Shown one piece after another: positions 17,349-25,190 of a DNA stretch of 64,000 nucleotides. Both the position numbers and the translations under genes were made by a program. A model generated the notes under the pieces. That model was not told the origin of the DNA and made no database searches. It was given only the letters and a program-made list of their open reading frames with translations. Source of the stretch: Microbacterium esteraromaticum. Lineage in GTDB: Bacteria > Actinomycetota > Actinomycetes > Actinomycetales > Microbacteriaceae. The stretch lies in assembly GCF_900163815.1 (NCBI RefSeq), contig NZ_FUKO01000034.1, forward strand, positions 18,670-82,669, given 5' to 3'. Position 1 is the stretch's first letter. Every line of letters starts with the position of its first letter.

Positions 17349-18022
17349 GGCTCCTCTTCTGGGTGCGTCTTGCTGAGTAGGTGGGAGTTCGTCGTCGAAG
17401 TCGTCTCGATAGCTGGCGCAGGGGCATCCTCGTCTGAGATGAGCCAGCGGCCAATCGTCGAGGGATGCACGTTGAGTTCGCGGGCGATCCGCTTGTTCGT
17501 CCACCCGCTGCCGCGTAACGCGGCGGCCAGCTCGCGACGATCCGGCGACACCAGCGCCTCGGCGTCCAGTTCGGTTGCCGGATCGGGATCGGGATCGGAG
17601 TCTGCGGCAGGGGCGGATACTGCGCTGGTGAGGATGACCGTGAGATGTGTGATCGCGAGCAGCACCACCGGCGGCACTGCGGCGACGGCACCAGCGAGGA
17701 CGCTGGGAACGTCCGCGTCGGCTGCGATCACCGCGTGGATCGCATTCGCGGTGACGGAAACGACAGCACCGCCGATCAGGAGTGCCCAGGGATACCAAGC
17801 GGAGCGGTTGCCAGCGAGCGCGACGACTGCGACTGTGGCGACGACGATGATCCCGTCGATGATCAACGGCCACGCCCAGGCTTGCCCTACTCCGATGCCG
17901 GAGCGCCTGGCGAGGTCGGCGAGAGAAGTGAACGAGAGCCAGAAGGCGCCAGCGGCAATAAACACAGTGCCCGCCACCGCGGTGACGACAGCCCAGCGGC
18001 GACTCGTCGAGATGGTGTTCAT
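17345..18022 (-). CDS. DUF2637 membrane protein with C-terminal HTH
   Basis: A 225-residue protein with four membrane helices at about 10-135, including PLIIDGIIVVATVAVVALAG, a pattern of the SpdB/DUF2637 family linked to plasmid spread in Streptomyces. The C-terminal 60 residues hold a helix-turn-helix (ELAAALRGSGWTNKRIAREL followed by VHPSTIGRWL). The start MNTISTSRRW at 18022 is coupled to the Prim-Pol stop by ATGA. It may tether DNA near the membrane during transfer. Confidence 0.85.
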   Translation of the reverse strand: MNTISTSRRWAVVTAVAGTVFIAAGAFWLSFTSLADLARRSGIGVGQAWAWPLIIDGIIVVATVAVVALAGNRSAWYPWALLIGGAVVSVTANAIHAVIAADADVPSVLAGAVAAVPPVVLLAITHLTVILTSAVSAPAADSDPDPDPATELDAEALVSPDRRELAAALRGSGWTNKRIARELNVHPSTIGRWLISDEDAPAPAIETTSTTNSHLLSKTHPEEEP

Positions 18023-18939
18023 GCCAGCACTCGTGATTGTGAATTGCACGGTGGCGCCCGGTCCGGTTGCGGAAGCGATGAAGCCCGAGCCCCGCTCGGC
18101 TGCGAGCCATGGACGGAGCGGTAGGCGGAGCGCACGGTCGTCGAGATCTCACGGTCGGTGAGTCCGGCCGAGCCGCCCGCCACGGTGAGCGCTTCGAGCG
18201 CGCTGCCTGCCGGAACATCGTGCTCGGCCATCTTGCAGGCCGCCCAGAACAGGCCGTGGTTTCGTTCGCCCTCTTGTCGCCGAGCAACCCATGCAGCAAG
18301 GCGCTCCACTGCGAATGGCTGATCAATCGCAGGATCGCTCCGATGGATCGCGGGCTGCGGGTCGAGGAAGTCGCGAAGCCGCTCGGCATCGAGCATGAAG
18401 CGCTGCTCCGAGTTGATGCGATCGATCACGTAGGCGGTTCGTTCACCTTCGATCATGCGGGCGGAGGGCGGGACGATGATGTAGCCGCCGTCGCCGCGGA
18501 AGTCGATACCGGCGCGCGCCGCTTGCCACGACCGCTGCTGATCCGACGACGACGCGTGGAAGTAGAGGTGTAGACCGCCGGAAGGCGATCGCACCGTCAT
18601 CTCCCACCCGGCGACAAGCCCGGCGACGTGCGCCCGGTTGAGCGCGTCGTAACCGTTGACCTGGCCGTGTACATCAACGTCGACGACCACGACACCCGAC
18701 GTCTTGCCGGTCGGGATGGCGAGATTCGCGCGAGGGTGCGCACTCCACCACGACCTGAGTTGCCCGGGATCGGCCGACGCATCATGGAACCCTCGCCGAG
18801 TCAGCGGCCGCTTGCTTTCAGCGGCGACCGGAAACACGGGCACGCCCGCAGCAGCCAACACGAGCGCGGTCTGCTTCGATGTCGCTGTACCCGGCATCCG
18901 CGCCATGACCGATGAGAAGGCGCTGTGCACGGCAGTCAT
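18019..18939 (-). CDS. Bifunctional DNA primase/polymerase (Prim-Pol)
   Basis: A 306-residue replication protein. The Prim-Pol domain covers about residues 20-200, with conserved VPVFPVAAESKRPL, the metal-binding VVVVDVDVHG pair of aspartates, SPSGGLHLYF and GIDFRGDGGYIIVPPS. The C-terminal region (EGERNHGLFWAACKMAEHD) resembles the accessory domain of plasmid primases. No helicase domain is fused. It is coupled to the ArdC-like gene by an ATGA overlap and would prime replication of the transferred or circular element. Confidence 0.92.
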   Translation of the reverse strand: MTAVHSAFSSVMARMPGTATSKQTALVLAAAGVPVFPVAAESKRPLTRRGFHDASADPGQLRSWWSAHPRANLAIPTGKTSGVVVVDVDVHGQVNGYDALNRAHVAGLVAGWEMTVRSPSGGLHLYFHASSSDQQRSWQAARAGIDFRGDGGYIIVPPSARMIEGERTAYVIDRINSEQRFMLDAERLRDFLDPQPAIHRSDPAIDQPFAVERLAAWVARRQEGERNHGLFWAACKMAEHDVPAGSALEALTVAGGSAGLTDREISTTVRSAYRSVHGSQPSGARASSLPQPDRAPPCNSQSRVLA

Positions 18940-19440
18940 GCGATGCTCCGCACCTCAGCCCGAGCGGGATCGTGCCGCGAGGATGCCGTGGCGCCCACGG
19001 CGGACGCGATCCTGCGTTCGGGAGGCTGCCGTTCCGCGCTCGCGCGGGCCGGGACATCTCGTTGCAGCCCCGGCGGAGTACCGGTGCCGAGTTGGTCGGT
19101 GTCGAGCTGATCGAGAATCTTCAGCGCGATCGCACGCACCCGCTCTCCGGTGGTCTTGACGACATCGGCGGGTTTTTTCCCGTCGACCTGCGCGGCCCAG
19201 GTGGTGACGTACGGGATCGTGTAGCTACTGGTGTCCATGCCGTGCGCGGCGCCGATCATGAGTGCGACCGACTCGGCCTCAACTTCGCCAATGCCGCGAT
19301 GCAGGCGCACGTCGACGCTCTCGGGGTCGTGCATAAGCACATGCCCCAACTCGTGCGCGAGCGTCTTCACCCGTGCCGCATCATCCATGTCCGCCCGCAC
19401 CAGCACGGTGCGCTCGCCGTAGTTCGTCACCCCGTTCGCA
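18936..19440 (-). pseudogene. ArdC-like antirestriction protein, N-terminus lost
   Basis: The metallopeptidase half of an ArdC-type protein is present: RVKTLAHELGHVLMHD with its HELGH zinc site, then EVEAESVALMIGAAHGMDTS. The N-terminal ssDNA-binding domain expected in ArdC is missing. Upstream of about 19440 the DNA instead encodes, on the other strand, a CHAT-domain fragment, so the gene was cut by a rearrangement. An open frame still runs to 19553, but those extra residues are antisense to the CHAT coding. ArdC protects incoming DNA from restriction; this remnant probably cannot. Confidence 0.8.
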
Positions 19441-19442
19441 CC

Positions 19443-19967
19443 ATGGATCGGTCCGCGCTCCACCGCGACCTGATCGACCTCGATGTGCGCCCGGCTGCCA
19501 CCGCGAACGATTTGCTTGATGGCATCACCAAGTTCCGCCCGCATGTCGTGCATTTCTCAGGGCACAGCAATGAAGACCTCGTGGTGTTCGAACACGAGAA
19601 TGACGCCCCGCACCATGGACATGTCGTCACTGCGCGTGCGTTCTCACGGGCGATCGCAGCGACTGACGAACCCCCGCTGCTGGTGCTACTCAATGCCTGC
19701 AAGTCGGCGTCTCAGATTCACCAACTCGTCGCCGAGGTTGTGCCTTTTGCGATCGGGATGGCTGACAGCATTGAGGACGGCGACGCGATCAACTACGCCG
19801 CTCAGTTCTACGCGTCCATCGCGAACGGGCAGTCCATCCGGTCGGCCCATTTGGCCGGTCAGGCGGCTTTGGAGCTTGCTGGGCTGAACGGAGCCGAGTT
19901 GCCGACGCTCGCATCAGCCGCCGACGCAGATTCTGGGAGCACCTTCCTAGTCAAAGTTGCCGAGTAG
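19443..19967 (+). pseudogene. CHAT (caspase-like) domain protein, 5' truncated
   Basis: The frame encodes the C-terminal part of a CHAT domain: RPHVVHFSGHSNEDLVVFE carries the catalytic-type His and LVLLNACKSASQ carries the Cys. The following segment, IGMADSIEDGDAINYAAQFY, matches the end of the fold. Only about 170 residues remain, starting at the junction with the cut ArdC gene; ATG at 19443 is the first in-frame start but has no good ribosome site. It is followed after 16 nt by an ankyrin gene. Confidence 0.75.
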
Positions 19968-19983
19968 CGCAGGAGGCACACCG

Positions 19984-20547
19984 ATGAGTACCGAATGGCA
20001 CGGCGTCGTCGACACCGAAGCACTGAAGGCGAGCTACGTGGAGAACGTCGATCTCGTTGCCGACGCGGCGAAAGCCGGGAGCTGGACGGAAGTCTTGAGG
20101 CTTCTGGACTCGGATGACTGGCTGACGCCCAACCACTGGCGGATCAGCGGGAGATCCTGGTTCACGCCGCTGCACCAGGCCGCGTGGCTGGGTGCACCGG
20201 TAGACGTCGTGGAGCAGCTTATTCAGCGGGGGGCGTGGCGGTCGCTCAGGAACGCCGACGGCGATCGTCCGCTCGATATCGCTGAGAAGCGCGGCCACCC
20301 TCATCTGTTGGATCCGTTGGGCGTGCGCGCGACCGGAGAATACGAGCAGCGAAAGTATGCTGCGTGGGATCGGCATTTGGCTGAATTGATTGCAGAGCGC
20401 ACCCAGAGGCTTGACCCGGTGAGGTTCCGACAAGTGCCTACCGAAGTCATTGCCCTGGAACAGCTTGAGAGCTTGTGGTTCGACTACCCGGGCATGTACG
20501 GCGGGTTCGGCATGTCGATCCACAGGGATCGGCTTTTCGTCGAGTGA
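19984..20547 (+). CDS. Ankyrin-repeat-like protein, probably 3' truncated
   Basis: A 187-residue protein with two ankyrin-like units: SWFTPLHQAAWLGAPVDVVE and ADGDRPLDIAEKRGHPHLLD. A strong AGGAGG site precedes the ATG. It follows the CHAT remnant by 16 nt, so the two were likely one operon. The stop TGA is formed by the first three bases of the IS3 element at 20545, so the native C-terminus is probably missing. Function unknown. Confidence 0.75.
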   Translation: MSTEWHGVVDTEALKASYVENVDLVADAAKAGSWTEVLRLLDSDDWLTPNHWRISGRSWFTPLHQAAWLGAPVDVVEQLIQRGAWRSLRNADGDRPLDIAEKRGHPHLLDPLGVRATGEYEQRKYAAWDRHLAELIAERTQRLDPVRFRQVPTEVIALEQLESLWFDYPGMYGGFGMSIHRDRLFVE

Positions 20548-20575
20548 ACCGCACTGGGTTTGATGGAGACTGACG

Positions 20576-21421
20576 TTATTTGATTCCCAGCAGCCGGTCG
20601 GCGGCTGTTGGGCCAGCATAGAACGCTTCCTCGAACTCCGCGGGCGGGATGTCGCCGAGGTAGCCATGCAGGCGTTGCGTGTTGTGCCAATGCACCCAGC
20701 CGAGGGTCGCCAGTTCCAGGTCCTCGACCGTCTTCCACGGACCGGATCTGGCGGGTCCGCGGACGAGTTCGGTCTTGTAGTAGCCATTGACTGTCTCGGC
20801 GAGGGCGTTGTCATAGCTGTCCCCGACGGTTCCGATCGATGGTGTCGCACCGATCTCAGCGAGGCGTTCGCCGTAGCGAATCGACGTGAATTGAGACCCG
20901 GCGTCGCTGTGACACCGCAGATCCTCGTGATGGCGGCCCCTTGACCAGCGGGCCATCTCGATCGCGTCGAGAACCATCTCAGTGCGCATATGTGACGCGC
21001 ACCGCCACCCCACGATCATCCGACTGAACGCGTCAACGATGAAGCAGACGTAGGCGACGCCGGCCCAGGTGGGAACGAACGTCAGATCGGTAACCCAGAG
21101 CCGGTTCGGTGCGGATGCGGTGAACTCCCGCTTCACCAGATCAGGATGCCGAGCCGAGGTCGGATCGGGCCTGGTCGTCTTCACCCGCTTCGACCGGATC
21201 GCTCCCTCGATACCCGCTGCCCGCATGAGCCGGCCCGTCTGATCCCGGCCGATCTCAATCCCCGCCCGGCGAGCCGCTTTCCAGAGTTTCCGGACCCCAT
21301 AGACGCGATAGTTGTCTTCCCAGAGAGCGACAAGCTCAGGGGTCAGGACGGCGTCACTGATCGACCGCGCCGACGGGGCACGGTCTTTCGCGGCGTAATA
21401 CGTGCTCGGAGCTATCTGCAA
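20576..21421 (-). CDS. IS3-family transposase OrfB (DDE integrase core)
   Basis: The catalytic part of the transposase. It has an HTH_21 region (NYRVYGVRKLWKAARRAG) and an integrase core with the first Asp in LWVTDLTFVPTW, the second in RCHSDAGSQFTS, and Glu in NALAETVNGYY. It is normally made as an OrfAB fusion by a -1 frameshift near the end of orfA; the OrfB frame continues upstream past the listed ATG to about 21510. Confidence 0.92.
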   Translation of the reverse strand: MQIAPSTYYAAKDRAPSARSISDAVLTPELVALWEDNYRVYGVRKLWKAARRAGIEIGRDQTGRLMRAAGIEGAIRSKRVKTTRPDPTSARHPDLVKREFTASAPNRLWVTDLTFVPTWAGVAYVCFIVDAFSRMIVGWRCASHMRTEMVLDAIEMARWSRGRHHEDLRCHSDAGSQFTSIRYGERLAEIGATPSIGTVGDSYDNALAETVNGYYKTELVRGPARSGPWKTVEDLELATLGWVHWHNTQRLHGYLGDIPPAEFEEAFYAGPTAADRLLGIK

Positions 21422-21495
21422 GAGGTCGCAGATGGGCTCGACTCCAAGCGGGCGACCCTCGATGACGTCGTTCTTGTTCGCGTCGATGAACGCGA

Positions 21496-21840
21496 CTATT
21501 TCCGGTGTTGGCGGTCGAGCTCCGCCCCGAAGAAAGACGCCGCCCGCTTCAGAATCTCGTTGGCCCGCCGCAACTCGCGAACCTCCTGCTCAAGCTCTCG
21601 CATCCGTCGCGCCTCCGCCGTGGTCACCCCGGCAACGTGACCGTCGTCGACGTCTGCTTGCTTGACCCAGCTGCGGACGGACTCGACCCCGTAACCGAGC
21701 TGCGTCGCCACGCGCTGCACCGTCCCGTGATCGGTCCCGAGCTCCGCTCGCAACCTCCTGACCATCCGCACCGCAGACGCCTTCTCCTCCGGCGAATACC
21801 GACGCCCCGTCGACCCACCAGGTCCCTGCTTCGACACCAT
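21496..21840 (-). CDS. IS3-family transposase OrfA
   Basis: A 114-residue DNA-binding subunit. It has an HTH in GTVQRVATQLGYGVESVRSWV and a leucine-zipper-like helix, [20 protein letters not shown], for multimerisation. The start MVSKQGPGG at 21840 is the family-typical one; the longer frame begins inside the terminal repeat. Confidence 0.9.
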   Translation of the reverse strand: MVSKQGPGGSTGRRYSPEEKASAVRMVRRLRAELGTDHGTVQRVATQLGYGVESVRSWVKQADVDDGHVAGVTTAEARRMRELEQEVRELRRANEILKRAASFFGAELDRQHRK

Positions 21841-21894
21841 GACTCCATCCTCGTTTCCAAGGTCAAGAGCCTCCAACAAACCCAGGGCGGTTCA

Positions 21895-22190
21895 GTGGGC
21901 CAATCGCTATCGCCCGGAATGAGCGCTCGAACGCCCGATTGCTGCGCATGGTCGATGCGCGCGGTCAGTTCCTTTGTGCCTGGCGCGCTGAGGTGGTCGC
22001 GCCAGGCCTGCGCGTCCACCGGGCTCAGCCCGACCACTGCACCGTCGTGCTCAGCCAGCCAAAGCGTCTCGACCGCGCCCAGCCTGGACAAGATACGTCC
22101 TGTCACCGGGTCATTGGGCTCGACGAGCATCGACAGCACCATCCTCGCAGTGCGCTCGTCGCTCGCGACATCAATCAAGCTGGCCATCAT
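21895..22190 (-). pseudogene. DprA-like gene, 5' fragment (copy 1)
   Basis: It encodes the first 98 or so residues of a DprA/Smf-like DNA-processing protein (ERTARMVLSMLVEPNDPVTG and the later VRALIPGDSDWP) and is then cut by the IS3 element. The Rossmann-fold ssDNA-binding domain is absent. An AGGAACCG ribosome site precedes ATG 22190. The same 5' region with its upstream sequence recurs at 32102-32329. Confidence 0.8.
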
Positions 22191-22228
22191 CGGTTCCTCT
22201 CGACGCTCGTTACCGACGAGGTGCGCTG
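22002..22228. repeat. Direct repeat, left copy (dprA 5' region)
   Basis: About 227 bp that matches 32102-32329 in the same orientation, by eye near 88% identity. The two copies bracket the proteostasis island and both contain the GYGCACCTS motif about 30 bp before the dprA-like start. Confidence 0.75.
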
Positions 22229-22261
22229 ACCGCTTCAGGGGCTGGCAGCCATCCCGGAGAC

Positions 22262-22500
22262 CGGCGTTCGACAGCAGTTTCAGCGAGTCGTCGAGGTTCG
22301 CACGGGCATCAGCGTAGTGGCCGTGGTGAGCGTTGATCCGGTGCTCGATGGTCTCCAGCGACGCAGTGATCCGGTCCTGCTCCTTCTTGAGCAGGTCGAG
22401 CGGGATGGCTCCGGCGTAGTGAGCTTGGAGCAGCTTGTGCTGCTCGCCCTCGAGTTGGGTTCTTCGTGTCGCCAGGCCAGTGAGTTCGGCGGCTCCTGCT
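22262..22500 (-). pseudogene. Serine recombinase coiled-coil fragment
   Basis: About 75 codons (LLQAHYAGAIPLDLLKKEQD onward) that match the C-terminal coiled coil of the recombinase at 762-2456, residues about 390-460. There is no catalytic domain. It is fused in frame between the cut hydrolase and the dprA fragment, so a rearrangement joined the stress island to an ICE of the same general kind. Confidence 0.8.
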
Positions 22501-22504
22501 GGCG

Positions 22505-22780
22505 TGATGCACCGGTGGGTGCGCTCGAGCAGCGGGATCACGTGGTGAAACGTCACCGATGAGGAGGCGATACCGTGCAGCAGCAGCACTGTCGGGCCTC
22601 GCCGCGTTCCTCGGCGATGTGCAGCACCGGCATGCGGCGAAACCACCTCATCCGACGCAACGTCGAGCGGATCTCGCCCGCTACGCCCGCATGGGCCACC
22701 GGAGGATCCGCGGGTTCTCCCACGGCTGCCGGGTTCGGGGCGGCGTGCGGCGTCCGGTGTCCCTGGATGTCGGAGCTCAT
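22505..22780 (-). pseudogene. Alpha/beta hydrolase, 3' truncated and frameshifted
   Basis: The start ATG at 22780 overlaps the stop of the flavoprotein gene (ATGA), so this was the last gene of the stress operon. The N-terminal region (RRMRWFRRMPVLHIAEE) leads to GPTVLLLHGIASSSVTFHHV, an oxyanion-hole HG motif. A small indel near 22605 separates these parts into two frames, and homology ends near 22505 at the recombinase fragment. The nucleophile and the rest of the fold are missing. Confidence 0.75.
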
Positions 22781-24489
22781 GCGCACACCCGACTGTGACG
22801 ACCCTCGTTCAGGTACTCGTGGATCTGCCGGACCACACTGGCGCCCTCACCCACAGCCGAGGTCATTCGCCTCACAGACCCGTGCCGCACATCGCCGATA
22901 GCGAAGACCCCGGGGATGGTGGTCTCCAAAGAGAAGCGGGGGCTTCCTTCCGTCCGCACGCCGGCCAGCTCCGCCTCCGCGCCGGTGAGGATGTACCCGT
23001 CGGGATCGCGTGCCACATCGACCTTCAATCCCGTCGTCGCCGGAGCGGCGCCGACGAAGACGAACATGTGCTCCACGCGGAGCTTCTCCAGCACGTCACC
23101 GTGACGGACTGTGACCGCTTCCAGATGGTTGTCGCCGTGCGCTTCCACGACCTCCGAGGACAGCATCACATTGATACGGGGGTGATGTTGGATCTGGTCC
23201 ACCAGGTATCTGGACATTCCCGCTCCCAGGTCCGCGGCGCGTACCACAAGGTGCACACGGGAGGACGTGCGGGCAAGAAACAGCGCGGCCTGGCCGGCCG
23301 AGTTGCCGCCGCCGACAACAGCGACAGGTATGTCTACGCACATCCGCGCTTCCTGCGCTGTTGCCGCGTAGAACACGTTCGAGGTCTGGAACCGGTCCAG
23401 CCCCGCGGCCGGAAGCGAGCGGTATCGCACCCCGGTGGCAAGGACCACCACATCTGAGGTGACCTCCCTGCCATCTTCGAAGATCACCCGGAAGCGGTCC
23501 TCATCCTCCACGACCTCCCGGACCGTGGTCGGGATGTCCAACGTGGCACCGAACTTGCGCACTTGCAGGAGGCTGCGGTCGGCGAGCTCAGTGCCGGAGA
23601 TTCCGGCGGGAAACCCCAGATAGTTCTCGATCTTCGCTGACGTTCCCGCCTGCCCGCCGGTGGCGACCGCGTCGCACAGGTAGACCGACAACCCATCGGA
23701 GGCTGCGTACACCGCCGCGGCAAGACCAGCCGGCCCAGCGCCGACGACCACCACATCGCAGGTGGCCGGTGGGGCGGGCGGGCGCATCCCCAACTCGTCG
23801 GCAAGCCGTGCCGGGGTGGCACCCAGGACGGTGCGCGAGCCGCCGAGGATCACCAGCGGGAAGTCGGCGACGGTGGCGCCGAGCTGACGGACCAGCCCCT
23901 CCGAATTCTCGTCCTCATCTAGGTCCACCAGCCGGTGGGGCAGCCGGTTTCGTGCGATGAAGTCCAGCAGATCCCGGGTCTGCGGGGAGAAGCAGGAGCC
24001 GACGACCCGCAGGCCCGCTCCCGCCCCGATGGCCAGGGAGCGGCGGATGAGGTAGGCCCGCAGGATGATCTCACCCAACAGCGGGTCCGAGGTGACGATG
24101 GCCTCCAGCTCATCGACGGGCACCTCCACCACCTCGGCGGCGCCGATGGCGGAGACGACCACGAAAGACGGCTGTCCTTCCAGTAACCCGACATCCCCCA
24201 CGAACCGGCCGCGGCCGTGCACCCCGACCGCCAACGACTCATCGGATTGACGCGGATCCGCCGCAAGCTCGGTGTCCGCCGTCAGCAGGTGCCCTTCCAG
24301 GACGACATAGAGGGAGGACGGGTGCTCGCCGGGCTGGATGAGAACCTCCCCGTCGGTGAGTGTGCGGCGCTGCCCTCGTACGAGCAGCACCGCGATCTGC
24401 TCGTCGCTGAGCCGCGGGAAGGCGCCGATGGTGTCAGGCGTCTCGGCCTGAGCGACCTGGCGGCGGTTGGCGGCGGGCGTGTCACTCAT
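22777..24489 (-). CDS. cNMP-domain FAD-dependent pyridine nucleotide reductase
   Basis: A 570-residue three-part protein. An N-terminal cyclic-nucleotide-binding-like domain covers about 25-150 (GRGRFVGDVGLLEGQPSFV). A glutaredoxin/thioredoxin-like segment spans about 160-235. A thioredoxin-reductase-like module follows with FAD site GAGPAGLAAAVYAA at 250-263 and NAD(P) site VVGGGNSAGQAALF near 391-404. The redox CxxC expected after NVFY is replaced by AATA (375-378), so direct disulfide reduction of thioredoxin is doubtful. The start at 24489 is coupled to the UBP-finger stop by ATGA. Confidence 0.85.
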   Translation of the reverse strand: MSDTPAANRRQVAQAETPDTIGAFPRLSDEQIAVLLVRGQRRTLTDGEVLIQPGEHPSSLYVVLEGHLLTADTELAADPRQSDESLAVGVHGRGRFVGDVGLLEGQPSFVVVSAIGAAEVVEVPVDELEAIVTSDPLLGEIILRAYLIRRSLAIGAGAGLRVVGSCFSPQTRDLLDFIARNRLPHRLVDLDEDENSEGLVRQLGATVADFPLVILGGSRTVLGATPARLADELGMRPPAPPATCDVVVVGAGPAGLAAAVYAASDGLSVYLCDAVATGGQAGTSAKIENYLGFPAGISGTELADRSLLQVRKFGATLDIPTTVREVVEDEDRFRVIFEDGREVTSDVVVLATGVRYRSLPAAGLDRFQTSNVFYAATAQEARMCVDIPVAVVGGGNSAGQAALFLARTSSRVHLVVRAADLGAGMSRYLVDQIQHHPRINVMLSSEVVEAHGDNHLEAVTVRHGDVLEKLRVEHMFVFVGAAPATTGLKVDVARDPDGYILTGAEAELAGVRTEGSPRFSLETTIPGVFAIGDVRHGSVRRMTSAVGEGASVVRQIHEYLNEGRHSRVCA

Positions 24490-24739
24490 AGGTACGCTTC
24501 GTCCACGTAGCACCAGCTCCAGTTCTCCCCCAGCTCCAGCGACCGCACGATGGGGTGCCCCGCCGTGAGCGCATGCGTGCGGGCGTGCCGCATCGGGGAG
24601 GAGTCGCAGCACCCGACCTTCCCGCAGGTGCGGCACATCCGCAGGTGCAGCCAGGGCGTGCCGGCCGCCACGCAGTCCTCACATGACCCGGGTGTCCGGG
24701 GACGGACCGGGCGGATGAGCGCGACGTGTAGGTCGACAT
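24486..24739 (-). pseudogene. UBP-type zinc-finger protein, apparent frameshift near its start
   Basis: The zinc-finger core is clear: GSCEDCVAAGTPWLHLRMC, then RTCGKVGCCDSS, with His residues in RHARTHALTAGHP. UBP fingers bind ubiquitin C-termini in eukaryotes; bacterial stand-alone versions occur in stress operons with unknown function. The ATG at 24739, 3 nt after the expected thioredoxin stop, is in another frame; one missing base near 24731 would restore LHVALIRPVRP ahead of the finger. A GTG at 24671 gives a short in-frame product lacking the first Cys pair. Confidence 0.6.
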
Positions 24740-24764
24740 ATCTTATGGGGCAGCGCCGGCCGAG

Positions 24765-25190
24765 TCAGCCTTCTTCTGCAGCGCCTCGTCCACCCAGCGC
24801 AACGTCCGGCGGGGCGGCTCCGGATTGGCGGGAGAGCACGTTCCCTTGGTTGAGGATGAGCAGAGTCGGCACCGCCTGGACGGAGAACTTGCGGGCCGTC
24901 TCCGGGGCGGCGTCCACGTCCACTTTCACCAGCTTGAGCTTGCCGGCACGTTCCGTGGCGACCTTCTCGAGGGCGGGGCTGACCATTCGGCACGGTCCGC
25001 ACCAGGTCGCCCACAAGTCCACGAGCACCACTTGCGGGGCCTGCTCGACCACCTCGGCGAAGTCCGCATCGCCCGCATCGACGATCCACGGCACGGCGCT
25101 CTTGCAGACGCCGCAGCGCGGGTACCCCGACGCGGCGGCGGGGACACGGTTCTTCTTCCCGCAGTTGGGGCAGGTCACAATCGCGCTCAC
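24765..25190 (-). CDS. Thioredoxin with N-terminal zinc ribbon (Trx2 type)
   Basis: A 141-residue thioredoxin. The N-terminal ribbon has CPNCGK (about 7-10) and CGVCK, and the thioredoxin fold carries the active site [10 protein letters not shown] near residue 60. Trx2-type proteins are linked to oxidative and heat stress. The last 16 residues look out of frame: reading one base away gives a normal end, [13 protein letters not shown], with a stop at 24743, so an indel near 24806-24816 (in a GGCGGGGCGG run) is likely. The ATG overlaps the clpB stop by 4 bp. Confidence 0.88.
   Translation of the reverse strand: MSAIVTCPNCGKKNRVPAAASGYPRCGVCKSAVPWIVDAGDADFAEVVEQAPQVVLVDLWATWCGPCRMVSPALEKVATERAGKLKLVKVDVDAAPETARKFSVQAVPTLLILNQGNVLSRQSGAAPPDVALGGRGAAEEG

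Larger units (their letters stand above)
20545..21894 (-). mobile_element. IS3-family element (copy A, complete)
   Basis: A 1350-bp element bounded by inverted repeats beginning TGAACCGC (20545) and its diverged partner ending at 21894. It contains orfA and orfB on the minus strand. No matching target duplication is seen at its two flanks, which suggests later rearrangement. The flanks are the ankyrin gene and a dprA-like gene, both interrupted. The first 222 bp (20545-20766) recur without a visible difference at 62631-62852. Confidence 0.9.

Noticed and set aside
16491..18161. 556-codon plus-strand frame across the ParB-like to Prim-Pol region
   Set aside because: It runs antisense to four coupled genes with clear domains and ATGA overlaps; no domain is seen in the frame itself.
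18729..18742. Extra copy of the GGTGCGCAC motif
   Set aside because: It lies inside the Prim-Pol coding region, far from any start, so it is probably chance.
21624..22646. 340-codon minus-strand frame as a single protein
   Set aside because: It is a chance in-frame chain of a hydrolase piece, a recombinase piece, a dprA piece and IS3 sequence, so it is listed as separate fragments.
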